Positions 33,481 to 41,741 of a stretch of DNA of 53,159 nucleotides are shown piece after piece (position 1 is the stretch's first letter; the number at the start of each line of letters is the position of its first letter). The DNA comes from UMGS1696 sp964634795 (GTDB lineage: Bacteria > Bacillota > Clostridia > Oscillospirales > CAG-272), in assembly GCA_964634795.1 (NCBI GenBank), contig CAZWLL010000009.1, positions 1-53,159 of the forward strand, written 5' to 3'. The position numbers were made by a program, and so were the translations under genes. A model generated the notes under the pieces. The model was not told the DNA's origin and made no database searches. It worked only from the letters and a program-made list of their open reading frames with translations.

Positions 33481-34437
33481 TTATCTTTTTGTTTTAAACG
33501 GAGCTTCTACACTGTGCAGTATTTCCGCAAGAATATCCGACTGAGTTTCACGATTCAGTCTCGCCTCCTGTGAAAGTACAATACGGTGCGCGATTCCGGG
33601 ATTAAATACAAACGCTATGTCCTCGGGAAGAACATAATCGCGTCCTCTGAGGAATGCGTATGCCTGAGACAGCTTCATGAGAAGCAGTGACGCACGGGGA
33701 GACGCGCCGAGTGAAAGCTTGGGTGATTTACGTGTAGCGTGAATAAGTCTTACGATATAACGGCAAATTTCCTCTTCAAGAGCAACCTCACGTATTGACG
33801 CGCGAATTTCGCGTATCATATCAACATTTGTAACAGCATTAACCTGATCGAGAGGGTTTACGTTTTTTCTTCCGCTTATAATGTTAACCTCTTCATCTTC
33901 CGTAGGATATCCCATAGAAAGACGAACGGCAAAACGGTCAAGCTGTGCCTCGGGAAGCGGATATGTTCCGACATAGCCTGTAGGGTTCTGAGTCGCTATT
34001 ACCATGAACGGATCAGGTACCTTATATGTAACACCGTCAACGGTAACCTTCGACTCTTCCATTGCTTCAAGAAGAGCAGACTGAGTCTTCGGTGAGGCAC
34101 GGTTAATTTCGTCCGCCAGAAGAATATTCGTCATTACCAAGCCTTCTCTGAATTCGAACTGTTCCTTCTGTCTGTTGTATACATTAAATCCCGTTATATC
34201 AGATGCCATAACGTCAGGTGTGAACTGTGCTCTGTTAAAGTCAAGTCCCGCAGAACGAGCAAGTGCCGCAGCCAATGTTGTCTTACCTGTTCCGGGAACG
34301 TCCTCAATAAGTACGTGTCCTCCCGCGAGCATTGCCGTAACGAGAATTACAATCTCATTGTGTTTACCTATAACTACCTTTTCGACCTCGGAAATCAAAG
34401 CCTGCGCAGCCTTGTAAGAGCTTTCATTGTTTGCCAT
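33481..34437 (-). CDS. MoxR-family AAA+ ATPase
   Basis: The 318-aa protein shows Walker A DVPGTGKTT (about 45-53), Walker B ILLADEINRASPKTQSALLEAMEE and the sensor/arginine region of MoxR ATPases. These act as chaperone-like ATPases, usually for vWA proteins encoded beside them. Here the partner is the DUF58 protein, followed by the transglutaminase-like protein, the standard MoxR-DUF58-TgpA order. CGGAG precedes the ATG by 8 nt, and the gene opens the operon. Confidence 0.95.
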   Translation of the reverse strand: MANNESSYKAAQALISEVEKVVIGKHNEIVILVTAMLAGGHVLIEDVPGTGKTTLAAALARSAGLDFNRAQFTPDVMASDITGFNVYNRQKEQFEFREGLVMTNILLADEINRASPKTQSALLEAMEESKVTVDGVTYKVPDPFMVIATQNPTGYVGTYPLPEAQLDRFAVRLSMGYPTEDEEVNIISGRKNVNPLDQVNAVTNVDMIREIRASIREVALEEEICRYIVRLIHATRKSPKLSLGASPRASLLLMKLSQAYAFLRGRDYVLPEDIAFVFNPGIAHRIVLSQEARLNRETQSDILAEILHSVEAPFKTKR

Positions 34438-34484
34438 CTTTTCTTCTCCGTTCTATACAATAAATTTTTATTTAACTAAAAGCT

Positions 34485-34513
34485 ATTTTATCATATATTT
34501 TTTATAAAAACAA
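34485..34513 (-). promoter_or_regulatory. Promoter of the MoxR operon
   Basis: TTGTTT (34513-34508), 17-bp spacer, TAAAAT (34490-34485). Confidence 0.6.
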
Positions 34514-34540
34514 TACCAAAACATTTTTTGATGAATAATT

Positions 34541-34556
34541 TTGTCACTATTGACAA
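34541..34556. promoter_or_regulatory. Inverted repeat between divergent promoters, possible operator
   Basis: TTGTCA-CTAT-TGACAA is a 6-4-6 inverted repeat lying between the MoxR promoter and the promoter of the GlpA-like operon. It resembles, but does not match, a Rex-type box (TTGTTAA and its complement around 4 bases). The regulator is unknown. Confidence 0.45.
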
Positions 34557-34576
34557 AAAAAATTTTTGTTTTTTTG

Positions 34577-34605
34577 TTGTATTGCATAAACGTTTATGTT
34601 ATACT
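34577..34605 (+). promoter_or_regulatory. Promoter of the GlpA-like operon with a palindromic operator in its spacer
   Basis: TTGTAT (34577-34582), 17-bp spacer, TATACT (34600-34605). The spacer contains a perfect 14-bp palindrome CATAAACGTTTATG (34585-34598) with a central CpG, the layout of a LacI-family operator. A protein bound here would block RNA polymerase directly. Confidence 0.7.
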
Positions 34606-34689
34606 ATGTTGAATTGTGTTGTTGCTTCAATAAAAACTTAACGCAGTAGAATTTTATTTACAGTCCGTATTTCACGGGAGGTACTTTTT

Positions 34690-36147
34690 ATGATATATGA
34701 TGTCCTGATAATAGGTGCGGGATGTACAGGTGTTATGACCGCGCGCCTTTTATCCGAATATAATTGCAGTGTCGCGGTTGTCGATATGGGCTCGGACGTT
34801 GCCACAGGTGCTACAGCCGCCAATTCGGCAATAGTACATGCGGGTTATGACGCAAAGCCCGGTACTCTTAAGGCTAAGCTGAACGTACGCGGCAACAAAC
34901 TTATGAAAGAACTTGCCGCACAGCTCGGAGTTGAACTGAAAAACGTCGGTTCACACGTTATCGGCTTCGGTGACAGTGACACCGTTCACTTGAAGGAGCT
35001 TTACAAGCGAGGTGTTGACAACGGTGTCGAAGGCCTCGAAATCATCTCGGGCGACAAGCTTCGTGAAATGGAACCGAATGTATCCTCTGAGGCAACCGCT
35101 TCCCTTTGGGCTCCGTCCGCGGCTATCACATGCCCGTACGGAATTACAATCGCGGCTGCGGAAAATGCCGCAACAAACGGTGTCGAATTCTTCCTCAGTT
35201 TTAAGGTAACCGATGTTTCGTCGGCAGGAGATGTTCACTACGTTACCGACGGAACCGTCACTTTAGCCGCAAAATATATAGTCAACTGCGCAGGCGTTCA
35301 TTCTGTTGAAGTAGCTAAGATTCTCGGTGAAAACGATTTTCCCATCAGCATCACTCCCCGCAGAGGCGAATACATGATTCTCGATAAATCCTGCGGAGAC
35401 ATTGCTCATTCAACACTTTTCGTGTGTCCTTCATCAAGAGGAAAGGGTATTCTTGTAAGTCCGACCGTTGACGGAAATATCATCGTAGGTCCTAATGCAT
35501 ATCCGATTTCCGATGGTGATGATAAGAGCACAACCGCTCCGGGTCTTGCCGAAATCAGTGAAGGCGCCCGCCGTATTATGCCGTCGATTAATTTAAGAAA
35601 TGTAATTACATCGTTTGCAGGCGTACGTCCCACACCCGATATCTATGACTTCTACATAAAGCAATCCGATCAGCTCCGTAATGTTATTCACGCCGTCGGA
35701 GTTGAATCTCCCGGATTCGCCGCATCTCCGGCAACAGGCGAATATCTTGTTTCACTCCTTGAAGAAGCAGGCTTAAAACTCGTTAAAAAGAGTAATTACA
35801 TCCCCACAAGACGTGCGGACGGCAATCATAAGCAGTGGAATCGCCTGACCGATGAGGAAAAAGCAAAAGCGTGTGAAATGAACAGCGCATACGGCAAGAT
35901 CATTTGCAGATGCGAAACTGTTACCGAGGGCGACATACTCGATGCACTTACATCTCCTATTCCGGCTGTAACGGTTGATATGATGAAGAAGCGCCTTCGT
36001 GCGGGTATGGGAAGATGTCAAGGCGGATTCTGTTCACCTCGAGTAGCCGATATTATAGCACAGCACACCGGTAAAAGTCTCGATGAGGTAACAAAGAACG
36101 GCAAAGGCTCTTGGCTTGTCGTTCCGAGAGAGGGAGGCTCAAAATGA
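34690..36147 (+). CDS. FAD-dependent oxidoreductase, GlpA-like with a [2Fe-2S] domain
   Basis: The 485-aa protein has an N-terminal FAD-binding DAO fold (VLIIGAGCTGVMTARLL, about 5-21) and a C-terminal BFD-like [2Fe-2S] domain with CRC near 408-410 and CQGGFC near 440-445. This matches anaerobic glycerol-3-phosphate dehydrogenase subunit GlpA and related 2-hydroxyacid oxidases. It is the first gene of a trio with a second flavoprotein and a DUF1667 protein, each joined by ATGA overlaps, a conserved set in Firmicutes. GGGAGG precedes the start. Glycerol-3-phosphate is the likely substrate by gene context, but no glpK or glpF is beside it. Confidence 0.85.
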   Translation: MIYDVLIIGAGCTGVMTARLLSEYNCSVAVVDMGSDVATGATAANSAIVHAGYDAKPGTLKAKLNVRGNKLMKELAAQLGVELKNVGSHVIGFGDSDTVHLKELYKRGVDNGVEGLEIISGDKLREMEPNVSSEATASLWAPSAAITCPYGITIAAAENAATNGVEFFLSFKVTDVSSAGDVHYVTDGTVTLAAKYIVNCAGVHSVEVAKILGENDFPISITPRRGEYMILDKSCGDIAHSTLFVCPSSRGKGILVSPTVDGNIIVGPNAYPISDGDDKSTTAPGLAEISEGARRIMPSINLRNVITSFAGVRPTPDIYDFYIKQSDQLRNVIHAVGVESPGFAASPATGEYLVSLLEEAGLKLVKKSNYIPTRRADGNHKQWNRLTDEEKAKACEMNSAYGKIICRCETVTEGDILDALTSPIPAVTVDMMKKRLRAGMGRCQGGFCSPRVADIIAQHTGKSLDEVTKNGKGSWLVVPREGGSK

Positions 36148-37445
36148 CATTTCATAAAAAGCTTATTGTAATAGGCGGTGGCCCTGCAGGACTGTCCGCC
36201 GCGGTATCCGCATATGACAACGGAATAGCTGCCGATGATATTCTCGTGCTCGAAAGAGACTCGGAAGCCGGCGGTATTCTCAATCAATGCATTCATGCGG
36301 GATTCGGTCTTCACCGTTTCGGAGAAGAGCTCTCAGGCCCCGAATATGCGGGAAGATATATAAAAATGGCTGAAGAGCGCGGAATCCACATTACAACTAA
36401 CGCAATGGCTCTTTCGGTTACAAAAGATAAAACCGTATCGTTTGTTTCTCCCGAAACAGGTTATACCACCGCTACAGCGGATGCAGTAATACTTGCCATG
36501 GGATGCCGTGAAAGAACACGCGGTGCGCTTAATATTCCCGGCACACGCCCGTCGGGTGTATATACTGCGGGATGTGCTCAAAGATACATTAATATTGAAG
36601 GATATATGCCCGGCAAAAAGGTAGTTATTCTCGGCTCAGGCGATATCGGATTGATCATGGCTCGCCGTATGACTCTCGAAGGTGCTGAGGTAAAATGCGT
36701 ATGTGAGATTATGCCGTATTCAGGCGGTCTCAGAAGAAATATCGTTCAGTGTCTTGATGACTTCGGCATTCCGCTCAAGCTTTCACATACAGTTATTGAG
36801 ATTCACGGCAAAGAAAGAGTTACAGGCGTGACTATAGCCGCTGTTGATGAAGCCAACGGCAGACGTCCCATTCCCGGTACCGAAGAATATATAGAATGTG
36901 ATACACTTCTTCTCTCTGTAGGACTTATTCCCGAAAACGAGCTCACAAGAGGTGCGGGTATTTCGATTGACAGAATGACAAACGGTGCTTCTGTCAACCA
37001 GTTCCGTGAAACCGAAGCAGAAGGCATCTACTCCTGCGGTAATGTTCTTCACGTTCATGATCTCGTTGACTATGTTTCGGAAGAAGCTGCTATAGCAGGC
37101 GAGAGTGCCGCGAAGAAAATTCTCGGAAATACCGAGGAACGCATAAAGAATATAGCGGTATCGACAGGCTTCGGCGTTCGTTATACGGTACCCGAAAGAA
37201 TCGATCTTACATCGCACCCCGAAAACCTCAGAATATTCTTCAGAGTAACGGATATTATCAAAAAAGTACAGCTCATAGTCGAGACCGAGTCAGGGGATAT
37301 TCTTGTTAAAAAAGCCAAGAGTGCTGTTGCTCCCGGTGAGATGGAATCACTTGAAATACCCGCCGAAAAGCTTGAGCTTCTTCTAAACTCAAACGACAGC
37401 CTCGTTAAGGTTTACATTAAAGAAATCGGAGGCGAAAACAAATGA
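36144..37445 (+). CDS. NAD(FAD)-dependent pyridine nucleotide-disulfide-type oxidoreductase
   Basis: The 433-aa flavoprotein has two Rossmann motifs: VIGGGPAGLSAA (near 7-18) for FAD and VVILGSGDIGLIMA (near 161-174) for NAD. It lacks a redox-active CxxC disulfide in the usual place. In this kind of operon it partners the GlpA-like protein and passes electrons to an acceptor. The start at 36144 overlaps the upstream stop (ATGA); the GTG- or ATG-like start at 36111 is rejected because the FAD motif belongs near the N-terminus and AGGGAGG lies just before 36144. Confidence 0.88.
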   Translation: MTFHKKLIVIGGGPAGLSAAVSAYDNGIAADDILVLERDSEAGGILNQCIHAGFGLHRFGEELSGPEYAGRYIKMAEERGIHITTNAMALSVTKDKTVSFVSPETGYTTATADAVILAMGCRERTRGALNIPGTRPSGVYTAGCAQRYINIEGYMPGKKVVILGSGDIGLIMARRMTLEGAEVKCVCEIMPYSGGLRRNIVQCLDDFGIPLKLSHTVIEIHGKERVTGVTIAAVDEANGRRPIPGTEEYIECDTLLLSVGLIPENELTRGAGISIDRMTNGASVNQFRETEAEGIYSCGNVLHVHDLVDYVSEEAAIAGESAAKKILGNTEERIKNIAVSTGFGVRYTVPERIDLTSHPENLRIFFRVTDIIKKVQLIVETESGDILVKKAKSAVAPGEMESLEIPAEKLELLLNSNDSLVKVYIKEIGGENK

Positions 37446-37807
37446 GCACAACAAAAGATATTACATGTGTTGTTTGCCCTGCAGGATGTAAAATTACAGT
37501 CACACTCAACGGAACAGCTATAACAGACATATCGGGCTTTACCTGTCAAAGAGGAAAAAAATATGCCGAAAGTGAAGTAACAAACCCTGTCAGAACGCTT
37601 ACATCTACGGTATCCGTTATTTCTTCATCAGGAAAGAAGATGCTCCCCGTACGCACAGACAAGCCTATTTCCAAGGATAAGCTGTTTGACGGCATGACTA
37701 TTGTGAGAAATACTACCGTCAATACTCCCGTTAAAGCAGGGGACATCATTGTAAGCGATTTCACCGAAAGCGGCATCAATCTTATCGCATGCAAATCAAT
37801 TAATTAA
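37442..37807 (+). CDS. DUF1667 protein, small Cys-rich redox partner
   Basis: The 121-aa protein matches DUF1667 with Cys9, Cys12, Cys16 (TCVVCPAGC) and Cys35 (FTCQRG), likely an iron-sulfur or metal site. DUF1667 genes usually close a GlpA-like operon, and this one overlaps the flavoprotein gene by 4 nt. It probably acts as the third subunit of that complex; direct evidence for its role is limited. Confidence 0.88.
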   Translation: MSTTKDITCVVCPAGCKITVTLNGTAITDISGFTCQRGKKYAESEVTNPVRTLTSTVSVISSSGKKMLPVRTDKPISKDKLFDGMTIVRNTTVNTPVKAGDIIVSDFTESGINLIACKSIN

Positions 37808-37820
37808 ATAATCCGTCATC

Positions 37821-37863
37821 AAAAAATCCTTTATGACTATCGAAAAATCATAAAGGATTTTTT
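37821..37863. terminator. Terminator of the GlpA-like operon
   Basis: AAAAAATCCTTTATGA (37821-37836) pairs with TCATAAAGGATTTTTT (37848-37863), a 16-bp perfect stem with T-runs at both ends, 13 nt after the stop codon. Confidence 0.85.
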
Positions 37864-37870
37864 AGGTAAA

Positions 37871-37907
37871 AAAACGGTACTGAACTGCTTGTATTCAGTA
37901 CCGTTTT
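37871..37907 (-). terminator. Terminator of ftsZ
   Basis: AAAACGGTACTGAA (37871-37884) pairs with TTCAGTACCGTTTT (37894-37907). On the minus strand seven T follow, so it ends the ftsZ transcript. It sits beside the previous terminator in a convergent region. Confidence 0.9.
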
Positions 37908-37922
37908 CCGTATTAATTTAAA

Positions 37923-39158
37923 TTAATATCTCTTGGGGAATCCGTTGGTATTGGTCTGTTCCTTTGCCTGTGCCTGGTTGCGGTTCTTACCCATATTCAG
38001 CATTTCGAGAATTTCATTGAAATCATCGTCTGATATCGGAGAATCGTCTGTCTTATCCTTCTTTTCCTCTTCCTGCGCCTGCTTGTTTGCTGTATTGCCA
38101 GATACTACTATCTGGTCCTTAACTCCGGACTTAATCTTACCGGATGTGAAAGGCTTTAATGTGTTTGTATCACCTTTTTTGTTGAAGTTCGGGTCAGCTT
38201 CGCTTTTATTCTGGAATCCTGTAGCGATAATGGAAACCTTCATTGTGTCTTCGAGTGTTTCGTCGAATGCCGCACCGAAGATTACCGTTGCGTCCTCAGC
38301 AGCTTCTGAGCTAATGAGGTCAGCCGCAATATTAATGTCTTCAAGAGCGATATCGGGAGATGCTGTGATGCTTATAAGAATACCCTTCGCGCCTGTGATG
38401 GTAGTTTCAAGAAGCGGGCTGGAGATAGCACCCTTTGCAGCTTCTGAAGCCTTATCCTTACCTGTTGCGGTACCGATACCCATATATGCGTAACCCGCAT
38501 CCTTCATTATGGATGTTACATCCGCAAAATCAAGGTTAATATACTGAGGTACATTAATAAGCTCAACTATGCTCTGTACACCGTGAAGAAGAACGTCATC
38601 CGCAATCTGGAAAGCATTCATAAATGTAATCTTTTCGCCGGCATCCTTGAGTCTCTCATTAGGAATTATGATAAGAGAATCCACATATTCCTTGAGCTTC
38701 TCAATACCCATTTCAGCTTGATCCATTCTCTTCTTGCCTTCGAAAGCAAAGGGCTTTGTTACGATACCCACTGTGAGAATGCCCATTTCCTGCGCAAGCT
38801 TTGCAACTACGGGAGCTGCACCTGTGCCTGTTCCGCCGCCCATACCGGCTGTTACGAATATCATATCCGCACCTTCGAGAGCTTCCTTAATAACTTCTTC
38901 GCTCTCCTCAGCGGCTTTAGTTCCTATATCCGGATTCGAACCGGCGCCGTGACCTTTAGTGATTTTTTCACCTATCGCAATTTTAGCGGTAGCGTTGGAT
39001 TTTACGAGTGCCTGCATATCGGTATTGATCGCAATGAATTCAACACCTTTGACACTGTTGGTCATTCTGTTTACGGCATTGTTTCCACCGCCGCCTACGC
39101 CGATAACCTTTATATTTACACCGCTCTCGTAGTTATTATCATCAAGTTCAAATGGCAT
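37923..39158 (-). CDS. ftsZ: Cell division GTPase FtsZ
   Basis: FtsZ polymerises into the Z-ring and guides septal wall synthesis. The 411-aa protein has the nucleotide-binding GVGGGGNNAVNRM near 20-33 and the tubulin signature GGGTGTGAAP near 106-115. After about residue 315 comes a variable linker, and the end reads NTNGFPKRY. This lacks the usual D-x-P-x-F-L-R-type tail that binds FtsA, SepF or ZipA, although the last residues are basic and contain FP. GGAGGG lies 7 nt before the start. It is the last gene of the dcw cluster but has its own promoter. Confidence 0.97.
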   Translation of the reverse strand: MPFELDDNNYESGVNIKVIGVGGGGNNAVNRMTNSVKGVEFIAINTDMQALVKSNATAKIAIGEKITKGHGAGSNPDIGTKAAEESEEVIKEALEGADMIFVTAGMGGGTGTGAAPVVAKLAQEMGILTVGIVTKPFAFEGKKRMDQAEMGIEKLKEYVDSLIIIPNERLKDAGEKITFMNAFQIADDVLLHGVQSIVELINVPQYINLDFADVTSIMKDAGYAYMGIGTATGKDKASEAAKGAISSPLLETTITGAKGILISITASPDIALEDINIAADLISSEAAEDATVIFGAAFDETLEDTMKVSIIATGFQNKSEADPNFNKKGDTNTLKPFTSGKIKSGVKDQIVVSGNTANKQAQEEEKKDKTDDSPISDDDFNEILEMLNMGKNRNQAQAKEQTNTNGFPKRY

Positions 39159-39240
39159 TATACTGCCCTCCTTACCGGTATTTCTGATTAAATTATGCTT
39201 TCTCCAATTGTAAAGTCACATATACTTATTACTATCTAAT

Positions 39241-39269
39241 ATAATACAATAAATGTGTGAACTTTGCAA
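39241..39269 (-). promoter_or_regulatory. Promoter of ftsZ
   Basis: TTGCAA (39269-39264), 17-bp spacer, TATTAT (39246-39241). It lies between divIB and ftsZ, so ftsZ can be made apart from the rest of the cluster. Confidence 0.65.
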
Positions 39270-39274
39270 TAGTT

Positions 39275-39303
39275 TTTTCCAAAAAACATTTTTTTTTGGA
39301 AAA
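39275..39303 (-). terminator. Hairpin between divIB and ftsZ, possible terminator
   Basis: TTTTCCAAAAAA (39275-39286) pairs with TTTTTTGGAAAA (39292-39303). The stem is AT-rich and the minus-strand tail is poor in T, so it may act as a partial terminator just upstream of the ftsZ promoter. Confidence 0.5.
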
Positions 39304-39350
39304 CTTTGTTTTTCATAAGCCTGTTATTTTCGTTTTTAAGTATTATGCAA

Positions 39351-40520
39351 TTATTCCATGGTCAAATTCATATCAAATCTCACGCTGGCTTCTCCGACAA
39401 CAGTTAAGTCAATCTTCGCGGGAGATGTATTCTCCTCAGCAAGACTCTGTATTGTCTTGTATGCCATCTTGAGTTTAAGATCGATATCACTCTCATTTCC
39501 TATTTTCATATAATACTTGCCTGATACCTGTGCTGTCGCATCATACTCATCCGATAAGTCAAGCTTATCAAGCATTCCGTTTTTGTATAGGTCTGATGAA
39601 GCAACAGTTGAAATCACACTTCTTATATATCTGTCATCTCTTGCGGAAACGAATTCGATATTTCTTCCGCAAACCGATGACGATACAGCAGGAAGAACAA
39701 GCTCAACAAGTCCGTTTTCCCTTGCCTGTCCTTTTTCCGTTGTGCCGAGTACTCTCAGTGAGCTTGAGAGAACAAGATATTCTCCCCAAACATCAGCGAA
39801 AAACATTTCGGTGTCTTCCTCTGTATAAATTCCTACCGTGTTCGGTATCGTACGTGTTACTTCAACTAAGCTGATATACGGACAATGGAAGGTTATCTCG
39901 TCTCCTATTTCAGTTTTGCTGAACGAATAGAGATTATCCCCTTCCGCGATACCCGCCGCATTAAGTATTTCACTGTCTGAGTATTTCTCACTGCCCGTAA
40001 TATTTATCGTCTTCACTACAAAGACTGTTTTATAAACAATCGTTCCGAATAATATCAGGAACAAAACCAAAAGCAGTGCCGTGAAAATAGTATTTTTATG
40101 ATCGTAAAAACGTTTTAACGAAATAGCTTTCTGTTTTGCTATCCATTCGTCGTTCTTTCCTCTTTCTTCAAGAGAATCGAACAGATTGATTATTTTCTCC
40201 AAGACCAGTTTAAGCGGTTTTCCTTCAGCCTTGACACGCTCACCGCCTTCACGCTGTTTTCGCGGTGTATACGAATAAGCTTCGGATGATGCTCGTCTCT
40301 GCTTGGCGTACCTTCTGCTTACATCAAAATACGGATTGGATTCATAATAAGCTTCCGCTCTTTCAGCTTGCCGTTTAGCAAAGTTTTTGCCGAGCTCGCC
40401 TGTGTATTTATGTACTTTCGAGGCATCTGTTTTTCCGTACTCTTCGATTATCTCGAGTTGTTTTAAACTTTTAGTACAAACCTTATCGTATACATAAAGC
40501 ACCTCTTTTTGTTTTTTCAT
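39351..40520 (-). CDS. divIB: Cell division protein DivIB/FtsQ
   Basis: DivIB is a bitopic divisome scaffold that binds FtsL and DivIC. The 389-aa protein has a long basic cytoplasmic region (1-143), one membrane helix (144-164), a POTRA domain (about 166-236; INITGSEKYSDSEILNAAGI) and a beta domain. The cytoplasmic tail is longer than usual. AGGAGG precedes the start by 6 nt. It sits between murG and ftsZ, as in many Firmicutes. Sequence identity in this family is low, and the call rests on domain order and position. Confidence 0.87.
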   Translation of the reverse strand: MKKQKEVLYVYDKVCTKSLKQLEIIEEYGKTDASKVHKYTGELGKNFAKRQAERAEAYYESNPYFDVSRRYAKQRRASSEAYSYTPRKQREGGERVKAEGKPLKLVLEKIINLFDSLEERGKNDEWIAKQKAISLKRFYDHKNTIFTALLLVLFLILFGTIVYKTVFVVKTINITGSEKYSDSEILNAAGIAEGDNLYSFSKTEIGDEITFHCPYISLVEVTRTIPNTVGIYTEEDTEMFFADVWGEYLVLSSSLRVLGTTEKGQARENGLVELVLPAVSSSVCGRNIEFVSARDDRYIRSVISTVASSDLYKNGMLDKLDLSDEYDATAQVSGKYYMKIGNESDIDLKLKMAYKTIQSLAEENTSPAKIDLTVVGEASVRFDMNLTME

Positions 40521-40558
40521 TATAATCCTCCTTTCCGTATATTATCCTTAAGATTTCT

Positions 40559-41692
40559 TTACTTATTTCTTTCCGCCAGCTTGCACAAGTCGTTATAAAT
40601 CAAGTCGTTTGCGTCGCTAACGGCAAACTGTCTGATGTTACGGCTTCTCTCTTCCCTGATTTTTTCGCCGTCATCCGACAATAATTTTTCCACTTCTTTT
40701 ATCAGAAGCTCAGCACCGTTTACGAGATCCTTTTCTTCGAACAATGCCGCTGCCTCCGCGTCAGCCAACACCTTCGCATTTTTATATTGATGGTTTTCGG
40801 CTACATTCGGAGACGGTATAAATATCGAACACTTTCCCGTTGCGGCGAGTTCGGAGATTGTCATCGCTCCGGCACGATTTATCGTTATATCTGCTGCTGC
40901 CATTTTAAGCGGCATATCGTATATATACTCGCACAGTTCTATGTTCTCGCACTTGTCAAGTCCCATATCTTTAAATTGAGACGTACACAACTCAAGCTCT
41001 ATTGAACCTGTAGCATGAATATGATATACCTCCGGATGCTTAGCCGTAAATTCTCTCATGAGGCAAAGCACGGCATCGTTAACCTTTTCCGCACCCATAC
41101 TTCCCGCATATGAAAGAATCACATACTTATATTTATCGGGAATATTGAGTTTTGCTCTTGCTTCCTCCCGGCTCATTTCGTTAAATCCGCCGAGAATAGG
41201 ATTGCCTACCTTCATAAGCTTACTCTTATCGCAAATCAGGCTTTCACCTGTTTTCTCGAAATTCAGGTAGATTCTATCCACATATTTCTGAAGCATCTTC
41301 ACGGCTACGCCTGCGATTGCGTTTGACTCGTGAAGCGCCGTCGGAATCTTCATAAGTGTTGCCGCCTTTACAACCGGCCATGATACATATCCGCCGGTTC
41401 CGACAACGATATCGGGCTTGAACTCACGTATTATTTCTTTCGCTTTTATCGGTGAGGTTATCGCAAGACGAACTGCTTTTAAGTTGGACGGAGACAGGCT
41501 GCGCTTTATTCCTTTAACTTCAACATAATACATCGGATATCCTGCTTTAGGTACTAATTTATTTTCTATACCTTTTTTCGTACCAACATACGCTATAACG
41601 GCATCGGGATCCTTCTGTTTGATTGTATTAGCTATGGCAAGCGCGGGATTTACATGACCGCCTGTTCCGCCGCCGGTTAAAAGTACTCTCAT
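40559..41692 (-). CDS. murG: UDP-GlcNAc--MurNAc-pentapeptide transferase MurG
   Basis: MurG adds GlcNAc to lipid I to make lipid II at the inner face of the membrane. The 377-aa GT-B protein has the N-terminal TGGGTGGHVNPALAIA (6-21) and the acceptor-site GTGGYVSWPV (about 95-104), and a C-terminal UDP-GlcNAc block around NRAGAMTISELAATGK. It follows ftsW, the usual order. Confidence 0.96.
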   Translation of the reverse strand: MRVLLTGGGTGGHVNPALAIANTIKQKDPDAVIAYVGTKKGIENKLVPKAGYPMYYVEVKGIKRSLSPSNLKAVRLAITSPIKAKEIIREFKPDIVVGTGGYVSWPVVKAATLMKIPTALHESNAIAGVAVKMLQKYVDRIYLNFEKTGESLICDKSKLMKVGNPILGGFNEMSREEARAKLNIPDKYKYVILSYAGSMGAEKVNDAVLCLMREFTAKHPEVYHIHATGSIELELCTSQFKDMGLDKCENIELCEYIYDMPLKMAAADITINRAGAMTISELAATGKCSIFIPSPNVAENHQYKNAKVLADAEAAALFEEKDLVNGAELLIKEVEKLLSDDGEKIREERSRNIRQFAVSDANDLIYNDLCKLAERNK

Positions 41693-41741
41693 AATGTACC
41701 CATCCTTACATGACAGCTTTGTGTTTTATATTTATCGAGGG

